Positions 44,323 to 52,389 of a DNA stretch of 64,000 bases are shown in pieces. The position numbers were made by a program, and so were the translations under genes. Numbering within the stretch: position 1 is the first letter of the stretch; the number at the start of each line of letters is the position of its first letter. This stretch comes from CAMFLJ01 sp963702555 (GTDB taxonomy: Bacteria > Actinomycetota > Acidimicrobiia > Acidimicrobiales > Acidimicrobilacustridaceae). The notes beneath the pieces are model-generated. The model ran no database searches. It saw nothing but the letters and a program-made list of their open reading frames with translations, and was not told the DNA's origin. The stretch lies in contig CAVPCW010000006.1 in the NCBI GenBank assembly GCA_963702555.1, positions 1 through 64,000 on the forward strand, given 5' to 3'.

Positions 44323-46872
44323 TCAGGCGATGCCGCCGGGGTGGGGCGCCCAGGCCACGTGGCCGATCTGCACGTAGCTCTCGACGTCGTCGTGGCGGGG
44401 GACGATGCGCACGGTGGCGCCGAAGTTGCCCGCCTTGGGCACCTCGATGTCGAGGCGGTAGCGCCGCCAGCCCGGGTGGTCGCCGTCGCCGACGAGCTCC
44501 ATGGCCGCGGTGGTGGGGGCCAGCAGGTCGTTGTCGAGGTCGACCTCGCCGTAGATGGCCTGGACCTCGACGTCGGACGGGTCGAGGTCGCCGAGCAGCA
44601 CCTGGGCGCCGAGGGCGAAGTCGCCCGGGCTCCCCGGCTGCTCCTCGACGCTGGTCGCCGCGACCGACACCGACGGCCACGAGCGGTCGAGGTGGCGGGC
44701 CCACCGCACGAGCGAGCGGGTGGGCTCGAAGTCGTCGCGGGTCATGCGGGCGTCGTGCATGGCGGCCGGCTCGTAGAGGCGCTCGACGTACTCGCGCAGC
44801 ATGCGGGTGGACTCCACCTGCGGGCCGAGCTTCACGAGCGAGCGCTTCACCCGGCGCAGCCACTCGACGGGCAGCCCGTCGGCGTCGTGGCGGTAGTAGA
44901 GCGGCACGATCTGGCGCTCGATGATGCTGTAGACGCTCTGGGACTCGAGGTCGTTGCGCAGCTCGATGTCGTCGCCGGTCTCGGCCGAGGGGATCGCCCA
45001 GCCGACCTCGGGGTCGTACATCTCGTCCCACCAGCCGTCGAGGATCGAGCAGTTGAGGCCGCCGTTGAACACGACCTTCATGCCCGAGGTGCCGCACGCC
45101 TCGTTGGGGCGCAGCGGCGTGTTGAGCCAGACGTCGCAGCCCTGCACGAGCATCTTGGCGACGGAGATGTCGTAGTCCTCGAGCAGCACCAGGCGATGGC
45201 GGATGTCGAGGTCGGAGGCCAGCTTGGCGACCTCCTGGAGGAGGTGGTGGCCGGGCTCGTCGGCGGGGTGGGCCTTGCCGGCGAAGATCAACTGCACGGG
45301 CCGGTCGGCGTCGAGGAGCAGCTTCTTCAACCGCTCCACGTCGCGGAACATGAGCGTGGCCCGCTTGTAGGTGGCGAAGCGTCGGGCGAAGCCGATGGTG
45401 AGGATGTCGGGGTCGAGCACCTCGTCGGCCCACGAGACCTGGGAGGTGGTCTTGCCCCGGTTCAGCTGGGCCTGGCGGACCTTGTGGCGGGCGTAGGTGA
45501 CCAGCCGCTGCTTCCCGAGGCGACGGAGGCGGTGGATCTCCTTCTCGCTCACGGTGTCGAGCTCGCGCCATGCCTCGGGCGGGGCCTCGGGCCAGTCGTC
45601 GCCGAGGGTCTTCGTGAAGAGGGCGGCCATCTCCGGCGAGGTCCAGGTGTGGGCGTGCACGCCGTTGGTGACCGAGGTGATCGGCACCTCGTCGACCGGG
45701 ACGTCGGGCCACAGCCCGTTGAACATCTCCCGGCTCACCACGCCGTGCAGCGCGGCCACGCCGTTGGCCCGGCCGGCCAGGCGCAAGCCCATGGCCGCCA
45801 TGTTGAAGACCTCGCCCTCCGGCGTGGCGGGCTCGTGGCCGAGGGCCATGAGGTCGTCGACGGTGAGGCCGACGTCGCGGCACCAGTTGCCGAAGTACTT
45901 CTCGACGAGCGCCCGGGGGAAGCGGTCGATGCCGGCCGGCACCGGCGTGTGGGTGGTGAAGATCGAGCCGGGCCGCACCGCGGCGCGGGCCTCGGCGAAC
46001 GAGAGGCCGTTCTCGTGCATCAGCACCCGGATGCGCTCGAGGGCCATGAAGCCGGCGTGGCCCTCGTTCATGTGGAAGACCTGGGGCTGCTTGCCGAGGG
46101 CCCGCAGCGCCCGCACGCCACCGATGCCGAGCACGATCTCCTGCCGGATGCGCTCCTCGACGCCACCGCCGTAGAGGCGATCGCAGGTGAGACGGTTGAT
46201 GTCGTCGTTGTCGTCGATGTCGGTGTCGAGCAGGTACAGCTCGATGCGGCCGACCTTGGCCAGCCACAGGCGGGCGTGCACCGGCACACCGGCGAGCTCG
46301 ACGGTGACGGTCACGCCCTCGACCGGCTCGAGGGCCATGGCCCGCGGGTCGAGGCGGGGGAAGCGCTCGACCTGCCAGCCCTGGTGGTCGAGCTCCTGGC
46401 GGAAGTAGCCGTGGCGGTAGAAGAGGCCGATGGCGACGAGCGGGAGGCCGAGGTCGTCGGCCGCCTTGAGATGGTCGCCGGCGAGCACGCCGAGGCCGCC
46501 GGAGTACTGGGGGAGGGCGGCGGAGATGCCGAACTCGGGGGAGAAGTAGGCGACCTCTCGCAGTGGCGAGTCCGTGCGGCCCTGGAACCACCGGGGCGCC
46601 GAGAGGCTCTTCTCGAGCTCGGCGTGCACCACGGTGGCCAGGCTGGTGAAGGCGGTGTCGGCGGCGAGCTTCTCGAGCTTCTCCCGCGACTCGGTGGCCA
46701 GGATCAGCGCGGGGTCGCGGGTCTCGAACTCCAGGCCTTCCGGGTCGAGTCGGCGGAACAGGTCCTGGGCCCTTACATCGTCGGCCCACCCGAGGTTCAT
46801 GGCCACAGCGCGAAGGGGCTCGAGCTCCGGAGGGAGGTCGGACACCACGGTGAACGTCTGGACAGCCTTCAT
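44323..46872 (-). CDS. glgP: alpha-glucan phosphorylase
   Basis: 849 aa from ATG 46872. An N-terminal DUF3417 domain (LEPLRAVAMNLGWADDVRAQ) identifies the short-type bacterial/archaeal glycogen phosphorylase subfamily. The catalytic domain has AYFSPEFGISAALPQYSGGL, HMNEGHAGFMALERI, TSVTNGVHAHTWTSPEM, FARRFATYKRATLMF and the PLP-lysine segment NEACGTSGMKVVFNGGLN. It releases glucose-1-phosphate from glycogen or maltodextrins. Standalone gene; no other glycogen genes nearby. Confidence 0.94.
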   Translation of the reverse strand: MKAVQTFTVVSDLPPELEPLRAVAMNLGWADDVRAQDLFRRLDPEGLEFETRDPALILATESREKLEKLAADTAFTSLATVVHAELEKSLSAPRWFQGRTDSPLREVAYFSPEFGISAALPQYSGGLGVLAGDHLKAADDLGLPLVAIGLFYRHGYFRQELDHQGWQVERFPRLDPRAMALEPVEGVTVTVELAGVPVHARLWLAKVGRIELYLLDTDIDDNDDINRLTCDRLYGGGVEERIRQEIVLGIGGVRALRALGKQPQVFHMNEGHAGFMALERIRVLMHENGLSFAEARAAVRPGSIFTTHTPVPAGIDRFPRALVEKYFGNWCRDVGLTVDDLMALGHEPATPEGEVFNMAAMGLRLAGRANGVAALHGVVSREMFNGLWPDVPVDEVPITSVTNGVHAHTWTSPEMAALFTKTLGDDWPEAPPEAWRELDTVSEKEIHRLRRLGKQRLVTYARHKVRQAQLNRGKTTSQVSWADEVLDPDILTIGFARRFATYKRATLMFRDVERLKKLLLDADRPVQLIFAGKAHPADEPGHHLLQEVAKLASDLDIRHRLVLLEDYDISVAKMLVQGCDVWLNTPLRPNEACGTSGMKVVFNGGLNCSILDGWWDEMYDPEVGWAIPSAETGDDIELRNDLESQSVYSIIERQIVPLYYRHDADGLPVEWLRRVKRSLVKLGPQVESTRMLREYVERLYEPAAMHDARMTRDDFEPTRSLVRWARHLDRSWPSVSVAATSVEEQPGSPGDFALGAQVLLGDLDPSDVEVQAIYGEVDLDNDLLAPTTAAMELVGDGDHPGWRRYRLDIEVPKAGNFGATVRIVPRHDDVESYVQIGHVAWAPHPGGIA

Positions 46873-46978
46873 GACGGCGAACCTAACGCGCCCCGGTCGC
46901 TCCGGGAACGGGGGTTGGGCGTGACGTCGGCGACCCGGCACCGACTGTTCACGAAGGCGAAACCTGCCACTGCGCTCC

Positions 46979-47019
46979 GTGGCTCACCCGGTCAGGTCAT
47001 GCCTGACCACGTGAGCCAC
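46979..47019. terminator. long imperfect hairpin downstream of bcp
   Basis: GTGGCTCAC..GTCAGG (46979-46996) pairs with CCTGAC..GTGAGCCAC (47002-47019) with a 3-base internal mismatch and a short loop. It lies 15 bp after the bcp stop (minus strand) and upstream of glgP, so it probably ends bcp transcription. Confidence 0.65.
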
Positions 47020-47033
47020 AGAGGAGAAGGGGA

Positions 47034-47492
47034 TCAGGCGGTGGAGCCGGCCTTGATGACGTCGAGGGCCTCGTCGATGTGGGACTTGGGCTTGAACTGC
47101 GACGAGAACTTGTGGCGCACCACGCCCTCGGGGTCGATGACGTAGGTGACCCGGCCGGGGATCAGGCCGAGGGTCTTGGTCACGCCGAACGCCTTGCGGA
47201 CGCTGCCGTCGGTGTCGGCGAGCAGCGTGAAGGGCAGGTTGTGCTTGGTGGCGAAGGCCTTGTGCGACTCGACGGAGTCGGAGCTGATGCCCACGACCTT
47301 GGCCCCGGCGTCGCTGAACTCCTCGAAGCTGTCGCGGAACGAGCACGACTCGGCCGTGCAACCCGGCGTGTCGTCCTTCGGGTAGAAGTACACGACCACC
47401 CAGCCACCCTTCAGCGACGACAGGCTCACGGCGCCGCCGTCCTGGTCGGGCAGGGTGAACTCGGGGGCGGGCTGGCCGACGGTTGCGCTCAT
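47034..47492 (-). CDS. bcp: thioredoxin-dependent thiol peroxidase (Bcp/PrxQ)
   Basis: 152 aa. FYPKDDTPGCTAESCSFRDS holds the peroxidatic Cys and a resolving Cys five residues later, the arrangement of atypical two-Cys Bcp/PrxQ enzymes. VVGISSDSVESHKAFATKHN and GVTKTLGLIPGRVTYVIDPE confirm the family. It reduces H2O2 and organic peroxides with thioredoxin in the cytoplasm. Divergent from the ParA gene. Confidence 0.93.
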   Translation of the reverse strand: MSATVGQPAPEFTLPDQDGGAVSLSSLKGGWVVVYFYPKDDTPGCTAESCSFRDSFEEFSDAGAKVVGISSDSVESHKAFATKHNLPFTLLADTDGSVRKAFGVTKTLGLIPGRVTYVIDPEGVVRHKFSSQFKPKSHIDEALDVIKAGSTA

Positions 47493-47609
47493 GGCGCCAG
47501 TCAGCGTCGGTTCAGGCCCGGATATTCCCCGGGCTGTGACCCCTGTCCGCCCTTGGTCCCGGCCGGGAGGGTCTGCGGCGGACGGGAGGGCCTGAACTAC
47601 CGTGGGCCC

Positions 47610-48599
47610 ATGCCGATCGTCGCGGTGGTGAACCAGAAGGGTGGCGTGGGCAAGACGACCGTGGCACTGGGCCTGGCCGCCTCTGCCTCGCATCGCGGCC
47701 TCCGCGTGCTCGTCGTCGACCTCGACCCGCAGGCCAACGCCACGAGCGGCCTGGGTGTCTGGGACGCGCCGACCACGGTCGACACGGCCCTCGCCTTCGA
47801 CGACCCCGGCTCGGCCGCTCGCCTGGCGGTCACGTCTGCCTGGCCGATGGACCACGGCGCCGCTCCCGGTGCCGTCGCCCCCTCCGTGGTCGCCAGCACG
47901 CCGGGCCTCGCCGCCCGCGAGCCGCAGCTCGCCAACGACCCCATCGGCGCCCAGGACCGTCTGCAGATCGCGCTCGAGGGCCACGGCTACGACCTCGTGG
48001 TCATCGACTGCCCGCCCTCGCTCGGACTGCTCACCATCAACGGCCTCTTCGCCGCCGACCGGGCGCTGATCGTCACCGAGCCGGGTGCGTGGGCCTCCGA
48101 CGGCGTCGCCCAGATCCAGCGCACCATCACCCGCATCGCCGCCCGCCGCGACGGCCGCCCCGCCATCGCCGGCATCGCCGTCAACCGCCTGGGCCGCACC
48201 CGCGACGCCAAGTACTGGCACGGCCAGCTCGTCGACGACTACGGCGACCAGGTCATGGCCCCGGTGCACCTGCGGGCCGCGGTGGCCGAGGCCTCGGCCC
48301 AGTCGCTGCCGATCCACGCCCTCGGAGCCCGGGCCGGTGCGGCCGAGGCCGCCGGCGAGTTCGACGCCCTCCTCGACGCCGTGGTGCCCGAGCTGGCCCC
48401 GCCGGCGGCGGCCCCTGCCGTCGAGCCCGAGCCGGCTCAGGCCCCGGTCGCCGCCGCCGAACCGACGCCCGCCGCAGCGCCCGCTCCCGCCGTCGCCACC
48501 CCGGCGGCATCCCCAGCCGCCCCCGCCCCGATCTCCACGGGAGACCCCGATGCCGTCGTACGACCCGCAACGATCCCGACACCGCCCGTCGCCCGCTGA
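47610..48599 (+). CDS. ParA-family ATPase with Pro/Ala-rich tail
   Basis: ATG 47610. Deviant Walker A VNQKGGVGKTTVALGLAASA, RVLVVDLDPQANATSGLGV (Walker A'), VVIDCPPSLGLLTINGLF (Walker B), VAVNRLGRTRDAKYWHGQLV-like C-terminal segment. A ~75-residue Pro/Ala tail follows. ParA/MinD-type ATPases position DNA or protein cargo on nucleoid or membrane. No parB neighbour is present, so it is an orphan ParA; a cargo role for the overlapping membrane gene is possible. Confidence 0.88.
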   Translation: MPIVAVVNQKGGVGKTTVALGLAASASHRGLRVLVVDLDPQANATSGLGVWDAPTTVDTALAFDDPGSAARLAVTSAWPMDHGAAPGAVAPSVVASTPGLAAREPQLANDPIGAQDRLQIALEGHGYDLVVIDCPPSLGLLTINGLFAADRALIVTEPGAWASDGVAQIQRTITRIAARRDGRPAIAGIAVNRLGRTRDAKYWHGQLVDDYGDQVMAPVHLRAAVAEASAQSLPIHALGARAGAAEAAGEFDALLDAVVPELAPPAAAPAVEPEPAQAPVAAAEPTPAAAPAPAVATPAASPAAPAPISTGDPDAVVRPATIPTPPVAR

Positions 48600-48996
48600 C
48601 GACGACCAGCCGGCGCCCGTCGACGCGCTGCTGGAGCCGCACCCCACCGAGCCCGTCCTCCCCGAGGGCGTCGAGCTCGAGATCACCGACGGCGGCGGCG
48701 CGGTCATCCACACCGCGGCCGCCGACGTGGAGGTCACCGCGGGTGGCGACGACGTGATCGTCTCCACCGACGACGCCTCCATCGAGGTCCGTGCCGATGC
48801 CGACGAGGTCGTCATCAACGCCGGTGGCGAGGAGATCTACGTCGACACCACGCCGCGCATCCCCGACCTCGACGCCGAGTTGTTCGTCGGGTCGAGCGTG
48901 GTGGCTTCAGCGGGCCGGTCGAAGCTGGTGGCAGCGGTGGTGGCCGCCCTGCTCACCGTCCTGGCCATCATCATCTGGAACCGCCGGCGTCAGTAG
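48550..48996 (+). CDS. acidic tail-anchored hypothetical protein
   Basis: 148 aa from ATG 48550, overlapping the ParA gene by 50 bp. The body is unusually Asp/Glu/Val-rich with a repetitive beta pattern (GGGAVIHTAAADVEVTAGGD; DVIVSTDDASIEVRADADEV). A C-terminal helix follows (LVAAVVAALLTVLAIIIWN) with RRRQ at the end. It looks like a cytoplasmic or outer domain held by one membrane helix. Overlap suggests translational coupling to ParA. No known family. Confidence 0.65.
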   Translation: MPSYDPQRSRHRPSPADDDQPAPVDALLEPHPTEPVLPEGVELEITDGGGAVIHTAAADVEVTAGGDDVIVSTDDASIEVRADADEVVINAGGEEIYVDTTPRIPDLDAELFVGSSVVASAGRSKLVAAVVAALLTVLAIIIWNRRRQ

Positions 48997-49046
48997 CCGG
49001 CGAACCATCTCTGGCTGGCCATCCGGCTTGGAGCCGGGCGCCGGCT
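48995..49046. terminator. nested inverted repeats between convergent genes
   Basis: AGCCGGCG (48995-49002) pairs with CGCCGGCT (49039-49046), and inside it CCGGCT-TGG-AGCCGG (49023-49037) forms a second hairpin. The pair spans the stops of the tail-anchored gene and the tyrosine phosphatase, consistent with bidirectional termination. Confidence 0.55.
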
Positions 49047-49851
49047 AGGCCAGCAGGGTGGCGTGCAGGGCCTCGACGACCTCGAGCTCCACGCCGATGC
49101 CCCGCACGTAGCCGACCATCGAGCCGTGCTCGGCGTTCACGTGGTCGAGGAACCGGCGCATGGCCTCGGGCGGGGTGGCCAGGTACGCCGACGGCTGGTC
49201 GTTCATGGCGGTGAGGGCCTCGGGCCGGTCCTGCTTCAGCCGCTCGACCAGTTCGGCCATGGCGGCGGCGGTGAGGGCGTAGTCGCCGACGATGGTCTCC
49301 TCGTCGACCCCCAGCAGTGACAGCACGATCGCCGCCAGCACGCCGGTGCGGTCCTTGCCGGCCGCGCAGTGGAACACCGCCGGCACCTGGGCCGGGTCGG
49401 CGAGCACCCGGAGCGACTCGCTCAGGGCAGGGGCGCCGACGTCGAGCATCTGGATGTAGAGCGAGCCGAGGACCTCGCCGGCGTCGGCGTCGGGATCGAG
49501 CTCGGCCGGCTTCCACGTGGCCCCGAGCACCGGCAGGTGCAGGTGGGTGATGCCGAGGTGCTCGGCCTCGATGCGGCCGTGGTCGAGCTCCGACTGGGTG
49601 CGCAGGTCGAGGACCGTGCGCACGCCGAGCAGCGACAGCTGGTCGAGCTCGTCGTCGGGGAGGCGGTGCAGGGCGTCGGCCCGGTACAGCGTGCGCCAGC
49701 GAACCGTCTGCCCGGCCCGGCCTCGGTAGCCGCCCAGGTCGCGGAAGTTGAACGCACCCTGGAAGCCGAGTCGGCGGTCGGGATGGTCGGGGAGCGCGAC
49801 GGCGTGGGGGTCGGACACCGTGTGGAGGCTAGGGGCGAGCGTGCGGTTCAT
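49045..49851 (-). CDS. tyrosine-protein phosphatase (PtpB/DSP-like)
   Basis: 268 aa from ATG 49851. AFNFRDLGGYRGRAGQTVRW at the N-terminus and the P-loop VFHCAAGKDRTGVLAAIVL (HCX5R with K-D, as in mycobacterial PtpB-type phosphatases) define the family. LGVRTVLDLRTQSELDHGR follows the N-terminal motif. The family acts on phosphotyrosine and often phosphoinositides; substrate unknown. A second, unrelated tyrosine phosphatase (LMW type) lies at 11.5 kb. Confidence 0.9.
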   Translation of the reverse strand: MNRTLAPSLHTVSDPHAVALPDHPDRRLGFQGAFNFRDLGGYRGRAGQTVRWRTLYRADALHRLPDDELDQLSLLGVRTVLDLRTQSELDHGRIEAEHLGITHLHLPVLGATWKPAELDPDADAGEVLGSLYIQMLDVGAPALSESLRVLADPAQVPAVFHCAAGKDRTGVLAAIVLSLLGVDEETIVGDYALTAAAMAELVERLKQDRPEALTAMNDQPSAYLATPPEAMRRFLDHVNAEHGSMVGYVRGIGVELEVVEALHATLLA

Positions 49852-50012
49852 GGCAACTCCTCGGGGCGGGACACCCGGGCGGGTGCTCCGGCCCCTGATG
49901 CCCCCAGTGTGGCGACGCCGCGTGCGAACGAACGGGCGTTGCGGTGATGCCCCGGTGAACCTTCGTCGAACTCCAGGCGACGGGATCGACGGCCTCGTCG
50001 GGTGCCTGGCGC

Positions 50013-51035
50013 TCAGTCGACGCGGAGCACGAACGACCCGGCCACGTCGCCGGCGGCGAGACGGCGCAGCGCGGTGCGGACCTCGTCGAGGGGGAGCACC
50101 TCGGTGCGGGTGCGCACCGGGATCGACGCCGCCAGGTCGAGGAACTCGCGCACGTCGTCGCGGGTGACGTTGGCGACGCTGCGGATCGACCGCTCCCACC
50201 ACAGGTCGTCGTAGGGCATCTCGGGCAGGCGGTCGAGGTGGATGGCGTTCACCGCGACCACCCCTCCCCGGTCGAGGGCCTTCAGGGCCGCGGCCACCAC
50301 CGAGCCGGCAGGGGCGAAGGTGATGGCGGCGTCGAGGGGCACAGGCGGCAGGTCGTCGTACCCTCCGGCCCAGGTGGCCCCGAGGGCGAGCGCCGCCTGC
50401 TGCTCGGACTCGGAGCGGGTGCAGACGTGCACCTCGAGGCCCCAGTGCACCGCCACCTGGATCACGCAGGTGGCCGAGGCGCCGAACCCGTAGAGGCCGA
50501 GGCGGGCACCGGCCCGTTCGGGGCCCATGCCGGCGACCTTCAGCGAGCGGTACCCGATCACCCCGCCGCACAGCAGGGGCGCGGCGTCGAGGTCGTCGAA
50601 GCCGTCGGGGAGGCGGTGCACGAAGTCGGCCCGGGCCGTGACGTGGGTGGCGTAGCCGCCGTCGCGGTCCCAGCCCGTGAAGGCCGCCTCCTCGCACAGG
50701 TTCTCGCGGCCGGAGGTGCAGAAGCGGCAGTGCCCGCAGGTGCCGGCGATCCAGGCGACGCCGACGCGGTCGCCCACGGTGTGGCGGCTCACGCCGGGCC
50801 CGAGCCCGGCGACGGTGCCGACGATCTGGTGGCCGGGCACGATCGGCAGCCGCCGGGCGGCCAGGTCGCCCTCGGCCAACTGCAGGTCTGTGCGGCACAC
50901 GGCGCAGGCGTGCACGGAGATCAGCACCTCGCCCGGCCCGGCCGACGGGAGCGGGCCGTCGATGCGCGCCAGAGGGCCGGCCTCGGTGGCCGGCCCGGGG
51001 GCCTCCAGCCGCCAGGCCCGGAACCCGTCGCTCAT
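50013..51035 (-). CDS. zinc-dependent alcohol dehydrogenase
   Basis: 340 aa. Catalytic-zinc residues in VHACAVCRTDLQLAEGDL and PIVPGHQIVGTVAGLG; structural-zinc cysteines in CGHCRFCTSGRENLC; Rossmann glycines in LGLYGFGASATCVIQVAVHW. The subfamily resembles zinc-binding alcohol dehydrogenases of the AdhA/CAD-like type with NAD(P). Substrate is likely a simple alcohol or aldehyde. It is followed on the same strand by nothing obviously related; the neighbouring upstream gene is a universal stress protein. Confidence 0.9.
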   Translation of the reverse strand: MSDGFRAWRLEAPGPATEAGPLARIDGPLPSAGPGEVLISVHACAVCRTDLQLAEGDLAARRLPIVPGHQIVGTVAGLGPGVSRHTVGDRVGVAWIAGTCGHCRFCTSGRENLCEEAAFTGWDRDGGYATHVTARADFVHRLPDGFDDLDAAPLLCGGVIGYRSLKVAGMGPERAGARLGLYGFGASATCVIQVAVHWGLEVHVCTRSESEQQAALALGATWAGGYDDLPPVPLDAAITFAPAGSVVAAALKALDRGGVVAVNAIHLDRLPEMPYDDLWWERSIRSVANVTRDDVREFLDLAASIPVRTRTEVLPLDEVRTALRRLAAGDVAGSFVLRVD

Positions 51036-51074
51036 GGCCGTGGGTGCCGGGGGGCGGTCAGGGGGACCGGACGA

Positions 51075-51881
51075 TCAGTCGCGGGCCGGCTGCTGGACCA
51101 GCACCGGGCACGGCGAGTCGTGGACGACCTTCATGGCCACGCTGCCGAGGGCGGTGCGGTCCCAGCCGGTGCGGCCGTGGGTCGACATGGCGAGCATGGC
51201 CGCGGGGAGGTGCTTGGCGAACTCGACGAGGGCCGCGGCGGGGTCGCCACCGGCGAGGGTCTCGACCTCGGCGGTGAGGCCCTCGGCACGGAACACGTCG
51301 GCGGCGGCCTCCATGAGGGCCAGGAGCTCCTCATGGGTGAGCGTGCCGTGCGGCGTGCCGTCGGCCTTGGTGACCGACACGACCCGCACGGACAGGTTCA
51401 GGGCCTTCGCCCAGCGGGCGGCGCGGGGGAGGATGGCGGCCGACGTGGCGCCGCCGTCGGTGGAGACGACCATGACCCCGCCGGTGATGTCGGGCATCGG
51501 GTTGGCCGACGGGCCGAGCAGCAGGACGGGGCGCTCGGTGACCTTGAGGAGGTCCTCGGCGACCGAGCCGAGCAATGCCTTGCCGATGCCGCTGCGGCCG
51601 TGGGTGGCCATGACGACGGCGTCGTCGGTACCGGCCACGGCGTGGGAGATGGCGGTGGCCGGGAAGGTGTCGGGCACCACGCTGACCTCGGTGGGCACGT
51701 CGAGCCTGGCGGCCTCGGCGTCGAGCCCGGCCTTGAGCTCCTCCACCGTGCTGCCCCACCCGGAGGTCAGCAGCGTGAGTGTGCTCCCGAGGGCACGGGC
51801 CAGCTGCTCGCCGACGGGGAGCGCGGTCTTGGACAGGTCCGATCCGTCGATGGGCACGACGATGGAGCTCAGGCTCAACAT
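51075..51881 (-). CDS. tandem universal stress protein (UspA)
   Basis: 268 aa, two Usp domains. Domain 1: IVVPIDGSDLSKTALPVGEQ and the nucleotide-binding loop VMATHGRSGIGKALLGSVAE. Domain 2: GVMVVSTDGGATSAAILPRA and AMSTHGRTGWDRTALGSVAM. Both G-R-S/T-G loops are present, so ATP binding is plausible in both halves. ATG 51881. Its role is stress adaptation; no specific signal can be inferred. Confidence 0.9.
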   Translation of the reverse strand: MLSLSSIVVPIDGSDLSKTALPVGEQLARALGSTLTLLTSGWGSTVEELKAGLDAEAARLDVPTEVSVVPDTFPATAISHAVAGTDDAVVMATHGRSGIGKALLGSVAEDLLKVTERPVLLLGPSANPMPDITGGVMVVSTDGGATSAAILPRAARWAKALNLSVRVVSVTKADGTPHGTLTHEELLALMEAAADVFRAEGLTAEVETLAGGDPAAALVEFAKHLPAAMLAMSTHGRTGWDRTALGSVAMKVVHDSPCPVLVQQPARD

Positions 51882-51961
51882 TGGGGTGTGGTCCTCCGGG
51901 CCGGGCGGGCGCGCCAGGAACCGGCGCCCGCCCATGTTCTCACGTGGTGTTCAGCTACGGG

Positions 51962-52300
51962 TCAACGGCTCGGCGTGACCTTGCGGACGGCCTCGGCGAG
52001 GGCGTCGCCGAGATCCTTCGCCGCGCTGCGCACGCCGTCGGTGACGGTGCTGAGCGCACCCCCGGCCGCGCTGCCCGCCTTGTCGAACTGGGCTCGCGCG
52101 TCGAGCAGGCGGTTGCGCATCTGCTCCAACAGCGGCTCGAGCTCGTCGTCGGCGTCCATCTTGGCGAGGTGGGCCTGCACCTCGAGCTGGTCGATCCGGG
52201 CCTTCCAGTCGTCGAGCTCGGTCTCGGCCAGGCGGCGGCGCAGATCGTCGAGTTGCGCTTCGAGGGCGTGCACCCGTGCTTCGAGTTCTTGGTCGCTCAT
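51962..52300 (-). CDS. coiled-coil hypothetical protein, 112 aa
   Basis: ATG 52300 with AGGAGG-like site upstream. Almost entirely helical with heptads (LEARVHALEAQLDDLRRRLA; RIDQLEVQAHLAKMDADDEL), then a Gly/Ala-Ser segment and amphipathic end (SAAKDLGDALAEAVRKVTPS). No membrane helix. Lies between the Usp gene and the histidine kinase gene, same strand. No function assigned. Confidence 0.65.
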   Translation of the reverse strand: MSDQELEARVHALEAQLDDLRRRLAETELDDWKARIDQLEVQAHLAKMDADDELEPLLEQMRNRLLDARAQFDKAGSAAGGALSTVTDGVRSAAKDLGDALAEAVRKVTPSR

Positions 52301-52389
52301 CTGGGTCCTCCTCGGGAGGTCGGGAGGGCGGGGCCGCCCGCCCACATCGACGGTACCGCTTCAGTCGCCCGGGGTCCTCGGGTCGAAGG

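Noticed and set aside
44341..47145. 934-codon open frame antisense to the glycogen phosphorylase gene
   Set aside because: It is the shadow of glgP in GC-rich DNA; it has no recognisable motif, and glgP is complete in the other strand.
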